Shown piece after piece: positions 34,302-43,243 of a stretch of 64,000 bases of DNA (position 1 is its first letter; the number at the start of each line of letters is the position of its first letter). The notes under the pieces were generated by a model. That model had not been told where the DNA came from, ran no database searches, and saw only the letters and a list, made by a program, of their open reading frames with translations. Where the stretch lies: NCBI RefSeq assembly GCF_900167915.1, contig NZ_FUYM01000014.1:1-64000 (forward strand). Direction: 5' to 3'. Source of the stretch: Rhizorhabdus histidinilytica (lineage in GTDB: Bacteria > Pseudomonadota > Alphaproteobacteria > Sphingomonadales > Sphingomonadaceae). The translations under genes and the position numbers were made by a program.

Positions 34302-34443
34302 GCCCCCGATTGTCGCGCCATGTGACGGTAACGCAAGCCTGTTCAGGCGCCTTTCAGGCGCGATATGCTTGAAAAACCAAGTCGTTCCGCCGATATTGCG
34401 GACAGCGCGGCATTTCGCCGCATCATTGGAGAGTGTTTATACC

Positions 34444-35172
34444 ATGGCAAACTGGTCCGACCCCCGAGTAAATGCCGCGCCCGCCGCGACACGAGCGGGT
34501 GTGGCTGACGCAGCCTTTGACGCCGGTCTGCGGTCCTACATGCTCTCGGTCTACAATTACATGGCGTCGGGCGTCCTGCTGACGGGTATCGTCGCGCTGC
34601 TCTTCGCCGAATCCGGCCTGGCCGCGCAGCTCTTCGTCACACCGCTTCGCTGGCTGATCGTCCTGGCGCCGCTCGCCTTCGTCATGGTGCTGAGCTTCGG
34701 CATCAACAAGCTGTCGACCACGGCGGCGCAGGGCCTGTTCTGGGCCTTCGCGGGTGTGATGGGCCTGTCGATGTCGTCGCTGTTCCTGGCCTATACCGGC
34801 TCGTCGATCGCGATCACCTTCTTCGCGACCGCGACCGCCTTCGCCGCGCTCAGCCTGTGGGGCTACACCACCAAGAAGGACCTGTCGGGCTTCGGCACCT
34901 TCCTGATCATGGGCGTCGTCGGCCTGCTGGTCGCTTCGCTGCTCAACATCTTCTTCAAGTCGCCGGCGCTGAACCTGGCGATCAGCGCCATCGGCGTGCT
35001 GCTGTTCGCGGGCCTGACCGCCTATGACACGCAGAAGATCAAGAGCATGTACTTCTACGTCGCCGGCACCGATTTCGCCGGCAAGTCGGTGGTGATGGGT
35101 GCGCTCACCCTCTACCTCGACTTCATCAACATGTTCACCTTCCTGCTGCAGTTCATGGGCGATCGCCGCTGA
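34444..35172 (+). CDS. Bax inhibitor-1/YccA family membrane protein
   Basis: A protein of 242 residues from ATG 34444. Seven membrane helices fit the BI-1 fold: VYNYMASGVLLTGIVALLF, LIVLAPLAFVMVLSFG, GLFWAFAGVMGLSMSSLFL and later segments. The signature FFATATAFAALSLWGYTTK and the C-terminal GLTAYDTQKIKSMY, with the acidic residues of the pH-sensing pore, are present. Related YetJ is a pH-dependent calcium leak, while YccA modulates FtsH. The role here is unassigned. A strong terminator follows. Confidence 0.92.
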   Translation: MANWSDPRVNAAPAATRAGVADAAFDAGLRSYMLSVYNYMASGVLLTGIVALLFAESGLAAQLFVTPLRWLIVLAPLAFVMVLSFGINKLSTTAAQGLFWAFAGVMGLSMSSLFLAYTGSSIAITFFATATAFAALSLWGYTTKKDLSGFGTFLIMGVVGLLVASLLNIFFKSPALNLAISAIGVLLFAGLTAYDTQKIKSMYFYVAGTDFAGKSVVMGALTLYLDFINMFTFLLQFMGDRR

Positions 35173-35194
35173 TCCCGACGCAGGTCGAATGATG

Positions 35195-35224
35195 AAAGGC
35201 CCGGTGGCGACACCGGGCCTTTTT
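35195..35224 (+). terminator. Rho-independent terminator
   Basis: A perfect 12-bp stem (35195-35206 with 35211-35222, loop GCGA) ends in TTTTT. It closes the Bax inhibitor-1 gene. Confidence 0.9.
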
Positions 35225-35265
35225 CTTTGCCCGCTCCGCGCTATGGTCCGGCGATGGGGGGACGG

Positions 35266-36021
35266 ATGGACTATCTCGGCCTGCGCTTCGACCAGCTCGA
35301 CGAGGATGCGGTGGTCGATCGGCTGCGGGCGCGGACGGCGGACGCGCCTTTCGCCTATCTCGTCACCCCCAATGTCGATCACGTCGTGCGGCTGTCGCGG
35401 CTGTCCGACAATGCGGAGGAATGGCGCGCCTATCGGCGGGCCGGCTGGTCGCTATGCGACAGCCGTATCCTGGCGCTGCTCGCCTCGCTTCGCGGTATCC
35501 GCTTGCCGGTGGTGCCCGGCAGCGACCTGACCGCCCGGCTGTTGCTGGACGTGGCCGCCCCGGGGGATCGGATCGCGCTGATCGGCGGGCGGGAGGGCGA
35601 TCCGACGGTCCTGTCGCGCCTTCGTCCCGATATCGTCTTCGTCCAGCACGTCCCGCCGATGGGGCTGCGCGACGACCCCGCCGCCCGCACCGCCGCCGTC
35701 CGCTTCGCCATTGGCAGCGGCGCACGCTTCATCCTGCTCGCGACCGGATCGCCGCAGCAGGAACTGATCGCCGCCGAGGCGCTCGACCACCCTGATGCGC
35801 GCGGCACCGCGCTCTGTATCGGGGCATCGATCGACTTCCTGGCGGGGCGCGAGAAGCGCGCGCCGCGCTGGATGCAGCGGCTGGCGCTTGAATGGCTCCA
35901 TCGGCTGCTGTCCGATCCGGCCCGGCTATGGCGCCGCTATCTGGTCGAAGGCCCGCGCATCCTGTTGCTCGCCTGGAGGTTCAGACGCCCGCCGTCATCC
36001 GAAAGGCGGGTCGATCCCTGA
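35266..36021 (+). CDS. WecG/TagA/CpsF family glycosyltransferase
   Basis: A protein of 251 residues from ATG 35266. GT26 motifs are visible: VTPNVDHVVRLSRL near 30, AGWSLCDSRILALLASLRG near 55 and RIALIGGREGD near 102. Further on are RFILLATGSPQQELIA near 155 and CIGASIDFLAGREKRAPRWM near 185, with the C-terminal EWLHRLLSDPARLWRRYL. These enzymes transfer ManNAc(A)- or Glc-type residues onto undecaprenyl-linked carriers in cell-surface polymer synthesis. Its 3' end overlaps the convergent GST gene by 41 nt. Confidence 0.88.
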   Translation: MDYLGLRFDQLDEDAVVDRLRARTADAPFAYLVTPNVDHVVRLSRLSDNAEEWRAYRRAGWSLCDSRILALLASLRGIRLPVVPGSDLTARLLLDVAAPGDRIALIGGREGDPTVLSRLRPDIVFVQHVPPMGLRDDPAARTAAVRFAIGSGARFILLATGSPQQELIAAEALDHPDARGTALCIGASIDFLAGREKRAPRWMQRLALEWLHRLLSDPARLWRRYLVEGPRILLLAWRFRRPPSSERRVDP

Positions 36022-36583
36022 TCCGCTCGATATAGGCGGCGATGCGGGGGTGATCGGCGATATCGGGCACCCCGAACATCGCCGCCCAGACGAGTTCCGC
36101 GCCGACATAGACGTCGGCGGCGCTGAACCGCTCGCCCAATATCCACGGGCCGGGGTCTAGCATCGTGTCGAGCGTGTCGAGCACGTCGGCATAGCTGCCA
36201 TAGCCGGCGGTCGTCCGCGGTGCATCGGGCCGCTTGAGCATCGTGTCGAGGATCGCCGGCTCGATCACGCCCGCGCCGAAGAACATCCAGCGTAGCCAGG
36301 TGCCGCGCTGCGGATCGCCGATGGCGGGCGCCAGCCCCTTTTCCGGAAAGGCGTCGGCCAGATAGGCGATGATCGCGCCCGTCTCGGTCACCGTCACGCC
36401 GCGATGGACGATCGCGGGCACCTTGCCCATCGGATTGATCGCCAGATAGTCGGCCTGCCGGCTCTCGCCCTTCTCGAAGTCGATGACCACCAGCCGGTAG
36501 GGGATGCCGAGCTCCTCGAGCAGGAAATGGACCATCTGCGCGCGCGAGCGCGGATTGCCGTAGAGGACCAGTTCGTCGTTCAT
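35981..36583 (-). CDS. Glutathione S-transferase family protein
   Basis: A 200-residue protein. The N-terminal thioredoxin-fold domain has LVLYGNPRSRAQMVHFLLEE (with Ser in the activating position), INPMGKVPAIVHRG with the cis-Pro, and ETGAIIAYLADAFPEKGLAP. The C-terminal helical domain contains LGERFSAADVYVGAELVWA. Substrate unknown. It is the last gene of a leftward series with the dienelactone hydrolase, overlapping it by 4 nt. Confidence 0.88.
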   Translation of the reverse strand: MNDELVLYGNPRSRAQMVHFLLEELGIPYRLVVIDFEKGESRQADYLAINPMGKVPAIVHRGVTVTETGAIIAYLADAFPEKGLAPAIGDPQRGTWLRWMFFGAGVIEPAILDTMLKRPDAPRTTAGYGSYADVLDTLDTMLDPGPWILGERFSAADVYVGAELVWAAMFGVPDIADHPRIAAYIERIRDRPAFRMTAGV

Positions 36584-37461
36584 GCCAGCTTCTCCCGCAG
36601 GAAGGTGAGGGTCCGGTCCCAGCCGAGGGTCGCGGCCGCTTCATTGTAGCGTGCCGCCGACGTGTCGTTGTGGAAGGCGTGCTGGGTGCCCGGATAGTCG
36701 AAGCGGCGGACGTCGACATGCGCCGCCTGCAGCGCCTGGACCCAGGGCCCGGCACCCGCGTTCACCCGGTCGTCGCTGCCCGCATAATGGAGCATGACCG
36801 CAGCCTTGACCTTTGCCGCGTCGGCGGGCGGCGGAGGCGGGCCGTAGAAGGCGACGGCCGCTTTCAGCGCAGTCCCTGCGGTGACCGCCAGCCGATCGGC
36901 CATCGCGCCGCCCCAGCAGAAGCCGACCACCCCGACCTTGCCGCTCAGCAGCTTGTGCGCGGCGAGCCAGTCGATCGTGGCGACGCCGTCGGCGGTGGCG
37001 GCGGGAAGGTCGAGCGCGGCGATCATCGCGCGCGCCTTGTCCTCGTCGGCCGGCGTGCCGCCCTGCGGCGACAGGAAATCGAGCGCGACGCCGACGAAGC
37101 CGGCAACCGCCAGCCGCCGGGCGACGTCGCGCGTATAGGGCTGCAACCCGCGATTCTCGTGGACGACGAGGACGGCGGGGGGCTTCTTCGCATGCTTCTT
37201 CGGGATCGCCATATAACCGAACAACTGATGGCCATTGGCGCCCGGCCAATGCACCATCCGCGCCGTCAGCCGCTTGTCGTCCTCGGCGACGATCGCGGCG
37301 GCGGCGGGATCGGCGGCGATCGTCGCCGCCAGCATCTGTGCGGCCGCCGCACTGCCCGCGAGGCGGGTCATGTCGGCCATGAAGGCGCGGCGATCCTGCG
37401 CGCCATGGGTGAAGCGGTCGTAGAGCGCGATCGCGCGGGCCTTCAGATCCTCATCGTGCAT
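36580..37461 (-). CDS. Dienelactone hydrolase family protein
   Basis: A 293-residue alpha/beta hydrolase. The nucleophile cysteine lies in VVGFCWGGAMADRLA near 182, Glu in VLVVHENRGLQPYTRDVARR near 100, and the acid-base pair in HYAGSDDRVN and GTQHAFHNDTS near 265. An extra helical region of about 75 residues precedes the domain, as in the longer COG0412 members. The true substrate may be a lactone or ester; a chloroaromatic pathway is not present here. Confidence 0.88.
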   Translation of the reverse strand: MHDEDLKARAIALYDRFTHGAQDRRAFMADMTRLAGSAAAAQMLAATIAADPAAAAIVAEDDKRLTARMVHWPGANGHQLFGYMAIPKKHAKKPPAVLVVHENRGLQPYTRDVARRLAVAGFVGVALDFLSPQGGTPADEDKARAMIAALDLPAATADGVATIDWLAAHKLLSGKVGVVGFCWGGAMADRLAVTAGTALKAAVAFYGPPPPPADAAKVKAAVMLHYAGSDDRVNAGAGPWVQALQAAHVDVRRFDYPGTQHAFHNDTSAARYNEAAATLGWDRTLTFLREKLA

Positions 37462-37479
37462 GCTGTCGGCCCTTTCATC

Positions 37480-37839
37480 CTATTGTCCGGCCGGGAGCGG
37501 GGCCGGCGGTGGGGGAGGGGTAACCACCGGCGGCGGGACCGCGACGGTCGGCGCCGCGACCGGAACGGCCGCGGCTTCCTTGCCCGGTTCAACCGCCGGA
37601 CGTGCCTCCGGTTTCGGTGCATGGACCACGGCGCCGCCGTCCTTGGGCATGCCGGCCGCGTCGCCGGTCGTCGCATCGATCGCGGTGATCTGGTCGGACC
37701 GGTCGACGGGTAGGGCGACGTCGTCGATGCTCGTAGCGATCTGAGGGCCGCCGCCGTCCTCCTCGACCACGGGAGGCTTCTCCTTCCCGCAGCCGGATAG
37801 CGTGATCAGCAGCGCGGCAATCAGAAGCGAGCGGCGCAT
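37480..37839 (-). CDS. Proline-rich lipoprotein of unknown function
   Basis: A protein of 119 residues from ATG 37839. The signal peptide LLIAALLITLSGC gives a lipobox LSGC. The remainder is low complexity, with acidic Gly-rich then Ala/Pro/Val-rich stretches ending PPPPPAPLPAGQ. No folded domain is evident, so it may be an envelope spacer. An ATG at 37854 is also possible. It is tightly packed behind the epimerase gene. Confidence 0.6.
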   Translation of the reverse strand: MRRSLLIAALLITLSGCGKEKPPVVEEDGGGPQIATSIDDVALPVDRSDQITAIDATTGDAAGMPKDGGAVVHAPKPEARPAVEPGKEAAAVPVAAPTVAVPPPVVTPPPPPAPLPAGQ

Positions 37840-37843
37840 CGGT

Positions 37844-38842
37844 TCATACCCCATGATAGTCGCGGAACCAGTCGACGAAGCGGGGGACGCCCTCGCTGAT
37901 GTCGGTCGTCGGTCGGAAGCTCAGGTCGCGCTCGATCGCGCCGATATCGGCGAAGGTCTCGCGCACGTCGCCGGGCTGCATCGGTTTCATCTCGCGGATC
38001 GCCGGCCGGCCGCATGCGGCCTCGATCAGGTCGATCAGCCGGGTCAGCTCCTCCGATCGGTGATTACCGATATTGTAGATGGCGTGAGGCGAGACGCTCC
38101 CGCCCGCCTTGGCCTGCCCGTCGTCGGCCGGCGGATTGTCGACGGCCGCGATGACGCCGGTGACGATGTCGTCGATATAGGTGAAGTCGCGCCGCATCTC
38201 GCCGCCGTTGAACACCGAGATCGGCCGTCCCCGCAGGATCGCGTCGGTGAACAGCCATAGCGCCATGTCGGGCCGGCCCCAGGGGCCATAGACGGTGAAG
38301 AAGCGCAGGCCGGTCTGCGGCAGTCGATAGAGATTGGCATAGGTCTCGCTCATCAACTCGTCTGCCTTCTTGGTGGCGGCGTAGAGCGACAGCGGGTGAT
38401 CGACCCGGTCCTCGACCCGGAAGGGCAGCGTCTCATTGCCGCCATAGACCGAGGAGGAGGAGGCGTAGACGAGATGCCCGGCCCGGCGTTCGCGCGCCAG
38501 TTCGAGGATGTTGAGGTGGCCCACGAGGTTGCTTTGCGCATAGGCGCGCGGATTCTCGAGCGAATAGCGGACGCCGGCCTGCGCGCCGAGATGGACGATC
38601 CGGTCGATCTCCAACCCTTCGAGCGCCGCGTCGAGCGCGGCATGATCGGCGAAGTCGCACGGGATGAAGCTGTAGCGGCCGCCGCCCTCCGCAGCGGCCT
38701 TGGCGACGCGGTCACGCTTGAGCTGGACCGAATAATAATCGTTGAGGTTGTCGATTCCGACGACGCTTTCTCCACGGGCGAGCAGGCGTAGCGAACAATG
38801 CATGCCGATGAAGCCGGCGGCGCCTGTGATGAGAATCGCCAT
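37844..38842 (-). CDS. UDP-glucuronate 4-epimerase-like NAD-dependent epimerase
   Basis: A 332-residue extended SDR enzyme. The NAD motif GAAGFIG is near residue 7. The signature GIDNLNDYYSVQLKRDR is characteristic of UDP-glucuronate 4-epimerases. The catalytic Ser-Tyr-Lys set is in YASSSSVYGG and LYAATKKADE. The C-terminal DFTYIDDIVTGV and PMQPGDVRETFADI are typical. It would supply UDP-galacturonate for surface polysaccharides or the lipid A/sphingolipid headgroup. It may share this task with the nearby WecG-type transferase. Confidence 0.87.
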   Translation of the reverse strand: MAILITGAAGFIGMHCSLRLLARGESVVGIDNLNDYYSVQLKRDRVAKAAAEGGGRYSFIPCDFADHAALDAALEGLEIDRIVHLGAQAGVRYSLENPRAYAQSNLVGHLNILELARERRAGHLVYASSSSVYGGNETLPFRVEDRVDHPLSLYAATKKADELMSETYANLYRLPQTGLRFFTVYGPWGRPDMALWLFTDAILRGRPISVFNGGEMRRDFTYIDDIVTGVIAAVDNPPADDGQAKAGGSVSPHAIYNIGNHRSEELTRLIDLIEAACGRPAIREMKPMQPGDVRETFADIGAIERDLSFRPTTDISEGVPRFVDWFRDYHGV

Positions 38843-38938
38843 GCGCCATCCTTAAGGTGTTGGCGGCGGCAGGAAAACCGATCTTCGAGGCTTCCCATTG
38901 CCGCATCGATGCCTATAAGGGCGCCTCGCCGACCATGC

Positions 38939-39013
38939 TGGGGCGTCGCCAAGTGGTAAGGCAGCGGCTTTTGGTGCCGCCATTCGCAGGTTCGAATCCT
39001 GCCGCCCCAGCCA
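38939..39013 (+). tRNA. tRNA-Gln (anticodon TTG)
   Basis: A full cloverleaf: acceptor stem TGGGGCG/CGCCCCA with the U1-A72 pair usual for tRNA-Gln. The D arm starts TCGCCAAGTGGTAAGGC, and the anticodon stem GCGGC/GCCGC frames a loop with TTG. The T loop is TTCGAAT. Discriminator G and encoded CCA (39011-39013) follow. Confidence 0.95.
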
Positions 39014-39039
39014 ACATGTCGATCAGTGCAGCAGTGCGC

Positions 39040-39064
39040 GGAACGTGTCGGCGGCGGCCGGGTT
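39040..39064 (+). promoter_or_regulatory. Possible EcfG-type promoter upstream of the SDR gene
   Basis: GGAAC, 16 nt, GGTT on the plus strand, just after tRNA-Gln. It resembles the sites in the right part of the window but lies 160 nt before the SDR start, so support is weak. Confidence 0.3.
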
Positions 39065-39225
39065 TTACGTCTTGATCGAGTTGCTCGCGACGGTGCTGCG
39101 AATGCGCGCAGTGCCGCAGGCGCCGGACCGTGATCGTTTGGGCCGGTTAGCCCCGAACATCGGGTCCCATATGCGCGCCGTCGAGGTGCTCGCGATCGCC
39201 GCCCCATCGAGAGGAACCCCTCGTC

Positions 39226-39990
39226 ATGTCCGAACGGTCCCGACTTTCCGACGCGCACACCGAACAGCCCTCATTACGGGGACGCAGGGCGGCCATCACC
39301 GGCGGCACCACCGGCATCGGCCGCGCGATCGCTGTGCTGCTGGCGAGCGAAGGGGTCCGCGTCTTCGTCTGCGGCCGCACGTCCGAGCATCTCGATGACG
39401 CGCTCGAGCGAATCCGCGAGGTGGGGGAAGGCGACGGCGTCACGGTCGATCTGTCGCGGCGCGACGATGTCGATCGTTTCTTCAAGGCGGCCGACGCCTA
39501 TCTCGGCGGTCTCGACCTTGCCGTGATCAACGCCGCGATCCCCGCCGAGGCGCTGGCCGACACGTCCGAGGACGACCTCTATTATCAGACCGCGACCGAC
39601 CTGACCGCCTATCTGTCCTGCACGCGGGAGGCGGTGCGCCGGATGCAGGCGGGGGCCGACGTGATCCTCATCGGATCGATGTCGGCCAATTCACGATCGG
39701 CCGGATCGTCGGTCTATGTGGCGGCCAAGGCGGGGATTCAGGGTTTTGCGGAGGCGCTGCGCAAGGAACTGGCGGAAAAGGACATCAAGGTCGGGCTGAT
39801 CGAGCCGGGCTTCACCGGCGCCGACTTCCAATATCCCGATTATCCACCGGAAAAGCAGGTCGAGCTGATTGGCCAACACAAGATGCTGCGGGCCGAGGAC
39901 ATCGCGGTGGCGGCGCACTTCATGCTGCGGCAGCCGCGGCGGACGGCGGTGTCGATGATGCGGGTGGAAACCCGGCTCGACCATCCCTGA
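39226..39990 (+). CDS. Short-chain dehydrogenase/reductase
   Basis: A 254-residue classical SDR. The cofactor motif TGGTTGIG is at 25-32 with CGRTSE after strand 2, favouring NADP(H). The NAA motif is near 102, and the catalytic set is Ser151, Tyr164 and Lys168 in SSVYVAAKAG. The C-terminal part resembles clavaldehyde-dehydrogenase-like and stress-linked SDRs. Substrate unknown. It is a single gene between tRNA-Gln and the glycan operon. Confidence 0.88.
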   Translation: MSERSRLSDAHTEQPSLRGRRAAITGGTTGIGRAIAVLLASEGVRVFVCGRTSEHLDDALERIREVGEGDGVTVDLSRRDDVDRFFKAADAYLGGLDLAVINAAIPAEALADTSEDDLYYQTATDLTAYLSCTREAVRRMQAGADVILIGSMSANSRSAGSSVYVAAKAGIQGFAEALRKELAEKDIKVGLIEPGFTGADFQYPDYPPEKQVELIGQHKMLRAEDIAVAAHFMLRQPRRTAVSMMRVETRLDHP

Positions 39991-40017
39991 GCCGGGACGG
40001 CCGGGCCGCGGTCGCCG

Positions 40018-41043
40018 TCAGGCGACCGATGCCCGGACCCGATCCGGTGCGGTGGGGCGGGGAACCCGCCCGCCGTCGATCTCACCGGCGAACCAGGCGC
40101 AGGTCGCCGCCAAGCCTTCCTCCAGCGATACCCGCGGTTGCCAGCCCAGCAGGCGTTGCGCGCGGCTGATGTCGGGGCGCCGCCGGCGCGGATCGTCGAC
40201 CGGCAACGACCGATGGACGACGTCGGCGTCGCTGCCGGTCAGCGCCAGGATATGCGTCAGCAATTCGTTGACGCTGATCTCGTTGGGATTGCCGAGGTTG
40301 ATCGGCTCGGCCTGGACCTGTTCGCTCTCCATCAGCGCGATCAGCCCCTCCACCATGTCGGAGACATAACAGAAGCTGCGGGTCTGGGTGCCGTCGCCAT
40401 AGATGGTGATGTCGTTGCCCGACAACGCCTGGCAGATCAGGTTCGACACCACTCGGCCGTCGTCGGGGTGCATCTGCGGACCATAGGTGTTGAAGATCCG
40501 GGCGACGCGGACGTCGGTCCGCTCCATCCGGGCGAAGTCGAACGCCATGGCCTCGGCCGCGCGCTTGCCTTCGTCATAGCAGGCGCGCGGGCCGGTGCAG
40601 TTCACCCAGCCGCGATAATCCTCATGCTGCGGATGCGCCTCGGGATCGCCATAGACCTCGCTGGTCGAGGTCAGCAGGAAGCGGGCGTCGGCACGTTCGG
40701 CGAGCCGTAGCAGATGATCGGTTCCGACGACGTTGGTCAGCATCGTATGCTCGGGATTGGCCTGATATTGCGGCGGCGAGGCGGCGCAGGCGAGGTTGTA
40801 GACGCGGCCGATGCTCCAGGTGCGTTCAAGCACGTCGAGCGGCAGCGGATTGACGATGTCGGCCTCGATGAACTCGAAACGCTCGTCCCGTTCCAGGAGG
40901 CGGAGGTTGCTCGGTCGCGCGGTCTGGAGGTTGTCGAGGCACAGCACGGTCTCCCCACGATCGAGCAGCGCTCTGCAAAGGTGCGAGCCGATGAAGCCCG
41001 CCCCGCCGGCCACCAGGGTGATCTGATCGGAACGTTTGCTCAT
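40018..41043 (-). CDS. UDP-xylose synthase-like NAD-dependent sugar decarboxylase/epimerase
   Basis: A 341-residue extended SDR. GGAGFIGSH near residue 13 binds NAD. The UXS-type blocks LACAASPPQYQANP near 84, TSTSEVYGDPEAHPQHEDY near 125 and GPRACYDEGKRAAEAMAFD near 150 match UDP-glucuronate decarboxylase. In that family the ASP-P-Y loop and Glu in TSEVYGDP act in decarboxylation. It would make UDP-xylose from UDP-glucuronate. It is the last gene of the seven-gene operon, coupled by ATGA. Confidence 0.85.
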   Translation of the reverse strand: MSKRSDQITLVAGGAGFIGSHLCRALLDRGETVLCLDNLQTARPSNLRLLERDERFEFIEADIVNPLPLDVLERTWSIGRVYNLACAASPPQYQANPEHTMLTNVVGTDHLLRLAERADARFLLTSTSEVYGDPEAHPQHEDYRGWVNCTGPRACYDEGKRAAEAMAFDFARMERTDVRVARIFNTYGPQMHPDDGRVVSNLICQALSGNDITIYGDGTQTRSFCYVSDMVEGLIALMESEQVQAEPINLGNPNEISVNELLTHILALTGSDADVVHRSLPVDDPRRRRPDISRAQRLLGWQPRVSLEEGLAATCAWFAGEIDGGRVPRPTAPDRVRASVA

Positions 41044-42158
41044 GCCATGGTCCTCTTCGCGTCGGTGGTCTTTTCGGAATCGTCGGGCAGGATGTGGGGA
41101 ACCGCCCTGACCGGTCTCGCCGCTTCCGCGAGATGTCGCTCGAGCTCGGCCGCGCGGTGCACGGCGCTGTGGGAATGAAGGACGCGCTCGCGGGCCGCCC
41201 GGCCGATCTCCCGGCGATCCTGGTCGAGAATGCGGAGGACGCGGTCGCCATGCTCGGCCAGGATGATCTCCCGGTCGGGCTCCAGCAGCGTGCCGATCCC
41301 GGGCCAGACATCGGAAATGATCGGGGTAGCGGTCGCAGCGGCCTCGAACAGCCGTACCGAGGGAGACCAGCCGGCGGCGACCATGTCCGCACGCGTAACG
41401 TTCAGCGTGTAGCGCGAGCTATTGTAGAAGGCCGCATGCTCGGCCGGCGGCAGATGGTCGATCCGCTCGACATTGGCCGGCCAGGCGATGTCGGGCGGAT
41501 ATTGCGGGCCCGCCACCGCGAAGCGCAGGTCGGGGCGTTGTCGCGCTGGTTCGACCAGCAGCCTTTCGAGCATCGGCTGGCGATCGGGACTGTAGGTGCC
41601 AAGATAGGTGAGGTCCCAGCGCTTCGGCAGATCGAGCACCGGATAGGCGTCCGGATCGACCGAGCAGTAGAGCGCCCGCGTCGCCGGCGAGCCGTAGCGA
41701 AGCTCGATCTGCCGCAGCATCGGTCCGCCGGTGAAGGACAGGTAGACGTCGTAGCCCGCAACCAGATCGGCGGAGAGATAGCTGCAGTCGTCGCGCTCCA
41801 GCCGCGCCAGCGTCACAGGGGTGTCAATGTCATAGAAGGCGGTCACCCCTTCGGCGACGTCCTGGACGTAGCGGCCCACCTGGATGCCGTCGGGCACATA
41901 GGAGCCGACGATGACGGCGTCGGCTGCAGAGATCGCGCGTGACCATCTGCGGAGCTCGGCCGTGTCGCGATAGAAGGCGAGACGGCAATAGGTCGGATCG
42001 ACGAGATCGCGCTGCTCGGCATACCAGGGCATGTCGCGTTCGAGGAACAGGATATCATGGCCGCGTGCCGCGAAGGCGTCGAGCAGCGCGCGATAGGTGG
42101 TGGCATGGCCGTTGCCCCAGGAGGAGGACAGGGTGAGGCCGAGGACGACGAGCTTCAT
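41040..42158 (-). CDS. CgeB-like glycosyltransferase (paralogue 3)
   Basis: A 372-residue GT-B-type protein. The N-terminus LTLSSSWGNGHATTYRALL, followed by ARGHDILFLERD, matches the openings of the two preceding genes. The C-terminal donor domain has LTYLGTYSPDRQPMLERLL near 185, NVTRADMVAAGWSPSVRLFE near 253 and the nucleotide-sugar region ATATPIISDVWPGIGTLLEP. This is the Glyco_trans_1_2 (CgeB) pattern. Donor and acceptor are unknown. ATGA overlaps at both ends. Confidence 0.8.
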   Translation of the reverse strand: MKLVVLGLTLSSSWGNGHATTYRALLDAFAARGHDILFLERDMPWYAEQRDLVDPTYCRLAFYRDTAELRRWSRAISAADAVIVGSYVPDGIQVGRYVQDVAEGVTAFYDIDTPVTLARLERDDCSYLSADLVAGYDVYLSFTGGPMLRQIELRYGSPATRALYCSVDPDAYPVLDLPKRWDLTYLGTYSPDRQPMLERLLVEPARQRPDLRFAVAGPQYPPDIAWPANVERIDHLPPAEHAAFYNSSRYTLNVTRADMVAAGWSPSVRLFEAAATATPIISDVWPGIGTLLEPDREIILAEHGDRVLRILDQDRREIGRAARERVLHSHSAVHRAAELERHLAEAARPVRAVPHILPDDSEKTTDAKRTMA

Positions 42159-43243
42159 GCCGCCACCTCGACCTGCTCGGCCAGCTCGCGGAACAGGCGA
42201 TCAACCGCCACGGCGCGCAGTGCATAGCTGTGCTCCGACCGGACCCGCCGGAGGGCGGCCGCGCCGATCTCGATCGCCTGCTCCGGGGTCAGCGTCGCCA
42301 GCAGCTCGGCCACGTCCCGTCCGTCGCGCGCGACCAGCACTTCCTCGCCCGGCTTCAGGAACAGCTCGATCCCTTCCCAGGCGTCGGTGATCAGGCAGGC
42401 CGCGGCGCCGGCCGCCTCGAACACGCGTGTGGCAGGGGAATAGCCGACCTGCGCCATGCTCGATCGTGCGATGTTGAGCACCGCCAGGGGCGACGAGTTG
42501 AAGGCGTTGTGATCGGCCGTGTAGACATGGCCGACGGGGACGACATTGGCAGGCATCGCCGCGTCTGCCCAGCCGTTGCCGCCGATCAGGAAGTGGCGAT
42601 CCGGTAGCGATCGGGCCGGTTCGAACAGGAACTCGGCGACACGCTCCTCGCGATCGGGCAGGCGGTTGCCGAGGAAGGCGAGATCGGCGCGGAAACGAGG
42701 ATCGGCGGGAACCGGATGATGGGTCTCGGGATCGAGCGCGTTGTAGACCGGAACGCAGCGCCGCGCGCCCCAACGGCGATAGGCTTCGATCACGGGCGGG
42801 CCACCGCCATAGGTCAGGACGAGGTCGAGCTCGCAGACCGCGCGGCGCACGGGATGGTCCGGCTGTCCGCTCATCTCGTCCAGCGTAGCGGCGGCGTCGA
42901 CGTCCCAGAATATCTTCAGCGCGTGGGGGCGGGACCGTTCGACGATGCCTTCGAGCAACTCGCGGTCGAACACGCCGACGCCGCTGGCCTTGACGACGAT
43001 GTCGGCATCCGCCGCCTCGGCCAGCACCGACCGCAGACCTTCTGTGGTGGCGGGATAGACGATCGAACGAACCCATTCGGGCGGATCGATGTCACGATGC
43101 TGCTGCCGGTCGAAGGCGTCGGGCTCGTAGAAGCTGATCGCGTGCCCGCGCTTCGCCAATTCGCCCAATATTCCGCGATAATAGGTGGCGGCGCCGTTCC
43201 AATAGGAAGAGAGGAGGCTGGATCCGTAGAAGGCGATCTTCAT
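42155..43243 (-). CDS. CgeB-like glycosyltransferase (paralogue 2)
   Basis: A 362-residue GT-B-type protein. It opens KIAFYGSSLLSSYWNGAATY, followed by YRGILGELAKRGH, and keeps the family C-terminal block: ADLAFLGNRLPDREERV near 195, NIARSSMAQVGYSPATRVFE near 265 and AAACLITDAWEGIELFLKPG near 287. DVDAAATLDEM near 125 corresponds to the region before the hinge. No signal peptide or membrane segment, so it acts in the cytosol or at the membrane face. Coupled by ATGA to both neighbours. Confidence 0.8.
   Translation of the reverse strand: MKIAFYGSSLLSSYWNGAATYYRGILGELAKRGHAISFYEPDAFDRQQHRDIDPPEWVRSIVYPATTEGLRSVLAEAADADIVVKASGVGVFDRELLEGIVERSRPHALKIFWDVDAAATLDEMSGQPDHPVRRAVCELDLVLTYGGGPPVIEAYRRWGARRCVPVYNALDPETHHPVPADPRFRADLAFLGNRLPDREERVAEFLFEPARSLPDRHFLIGGNGWADAAMPANVVPVGHVYTADHNAFNSSPLAVLNIARSSMAQVGYSPATRVFEAAGAAACLITDAWEGIELFLKPGEEVLVARDGRDVAELLATLTPEQAIEIGAAALRRVRSEHSYALRAVAVDRLFRELAEQVEVAA

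Noticed and set aside
34310-34443. N-terminal extension of the Bax inhibitor-1 gene to 33934
   Set aside because: The extra frame lies opposite thpR and has no family similarity; ATG 34444 gives the normal BI-1 length.
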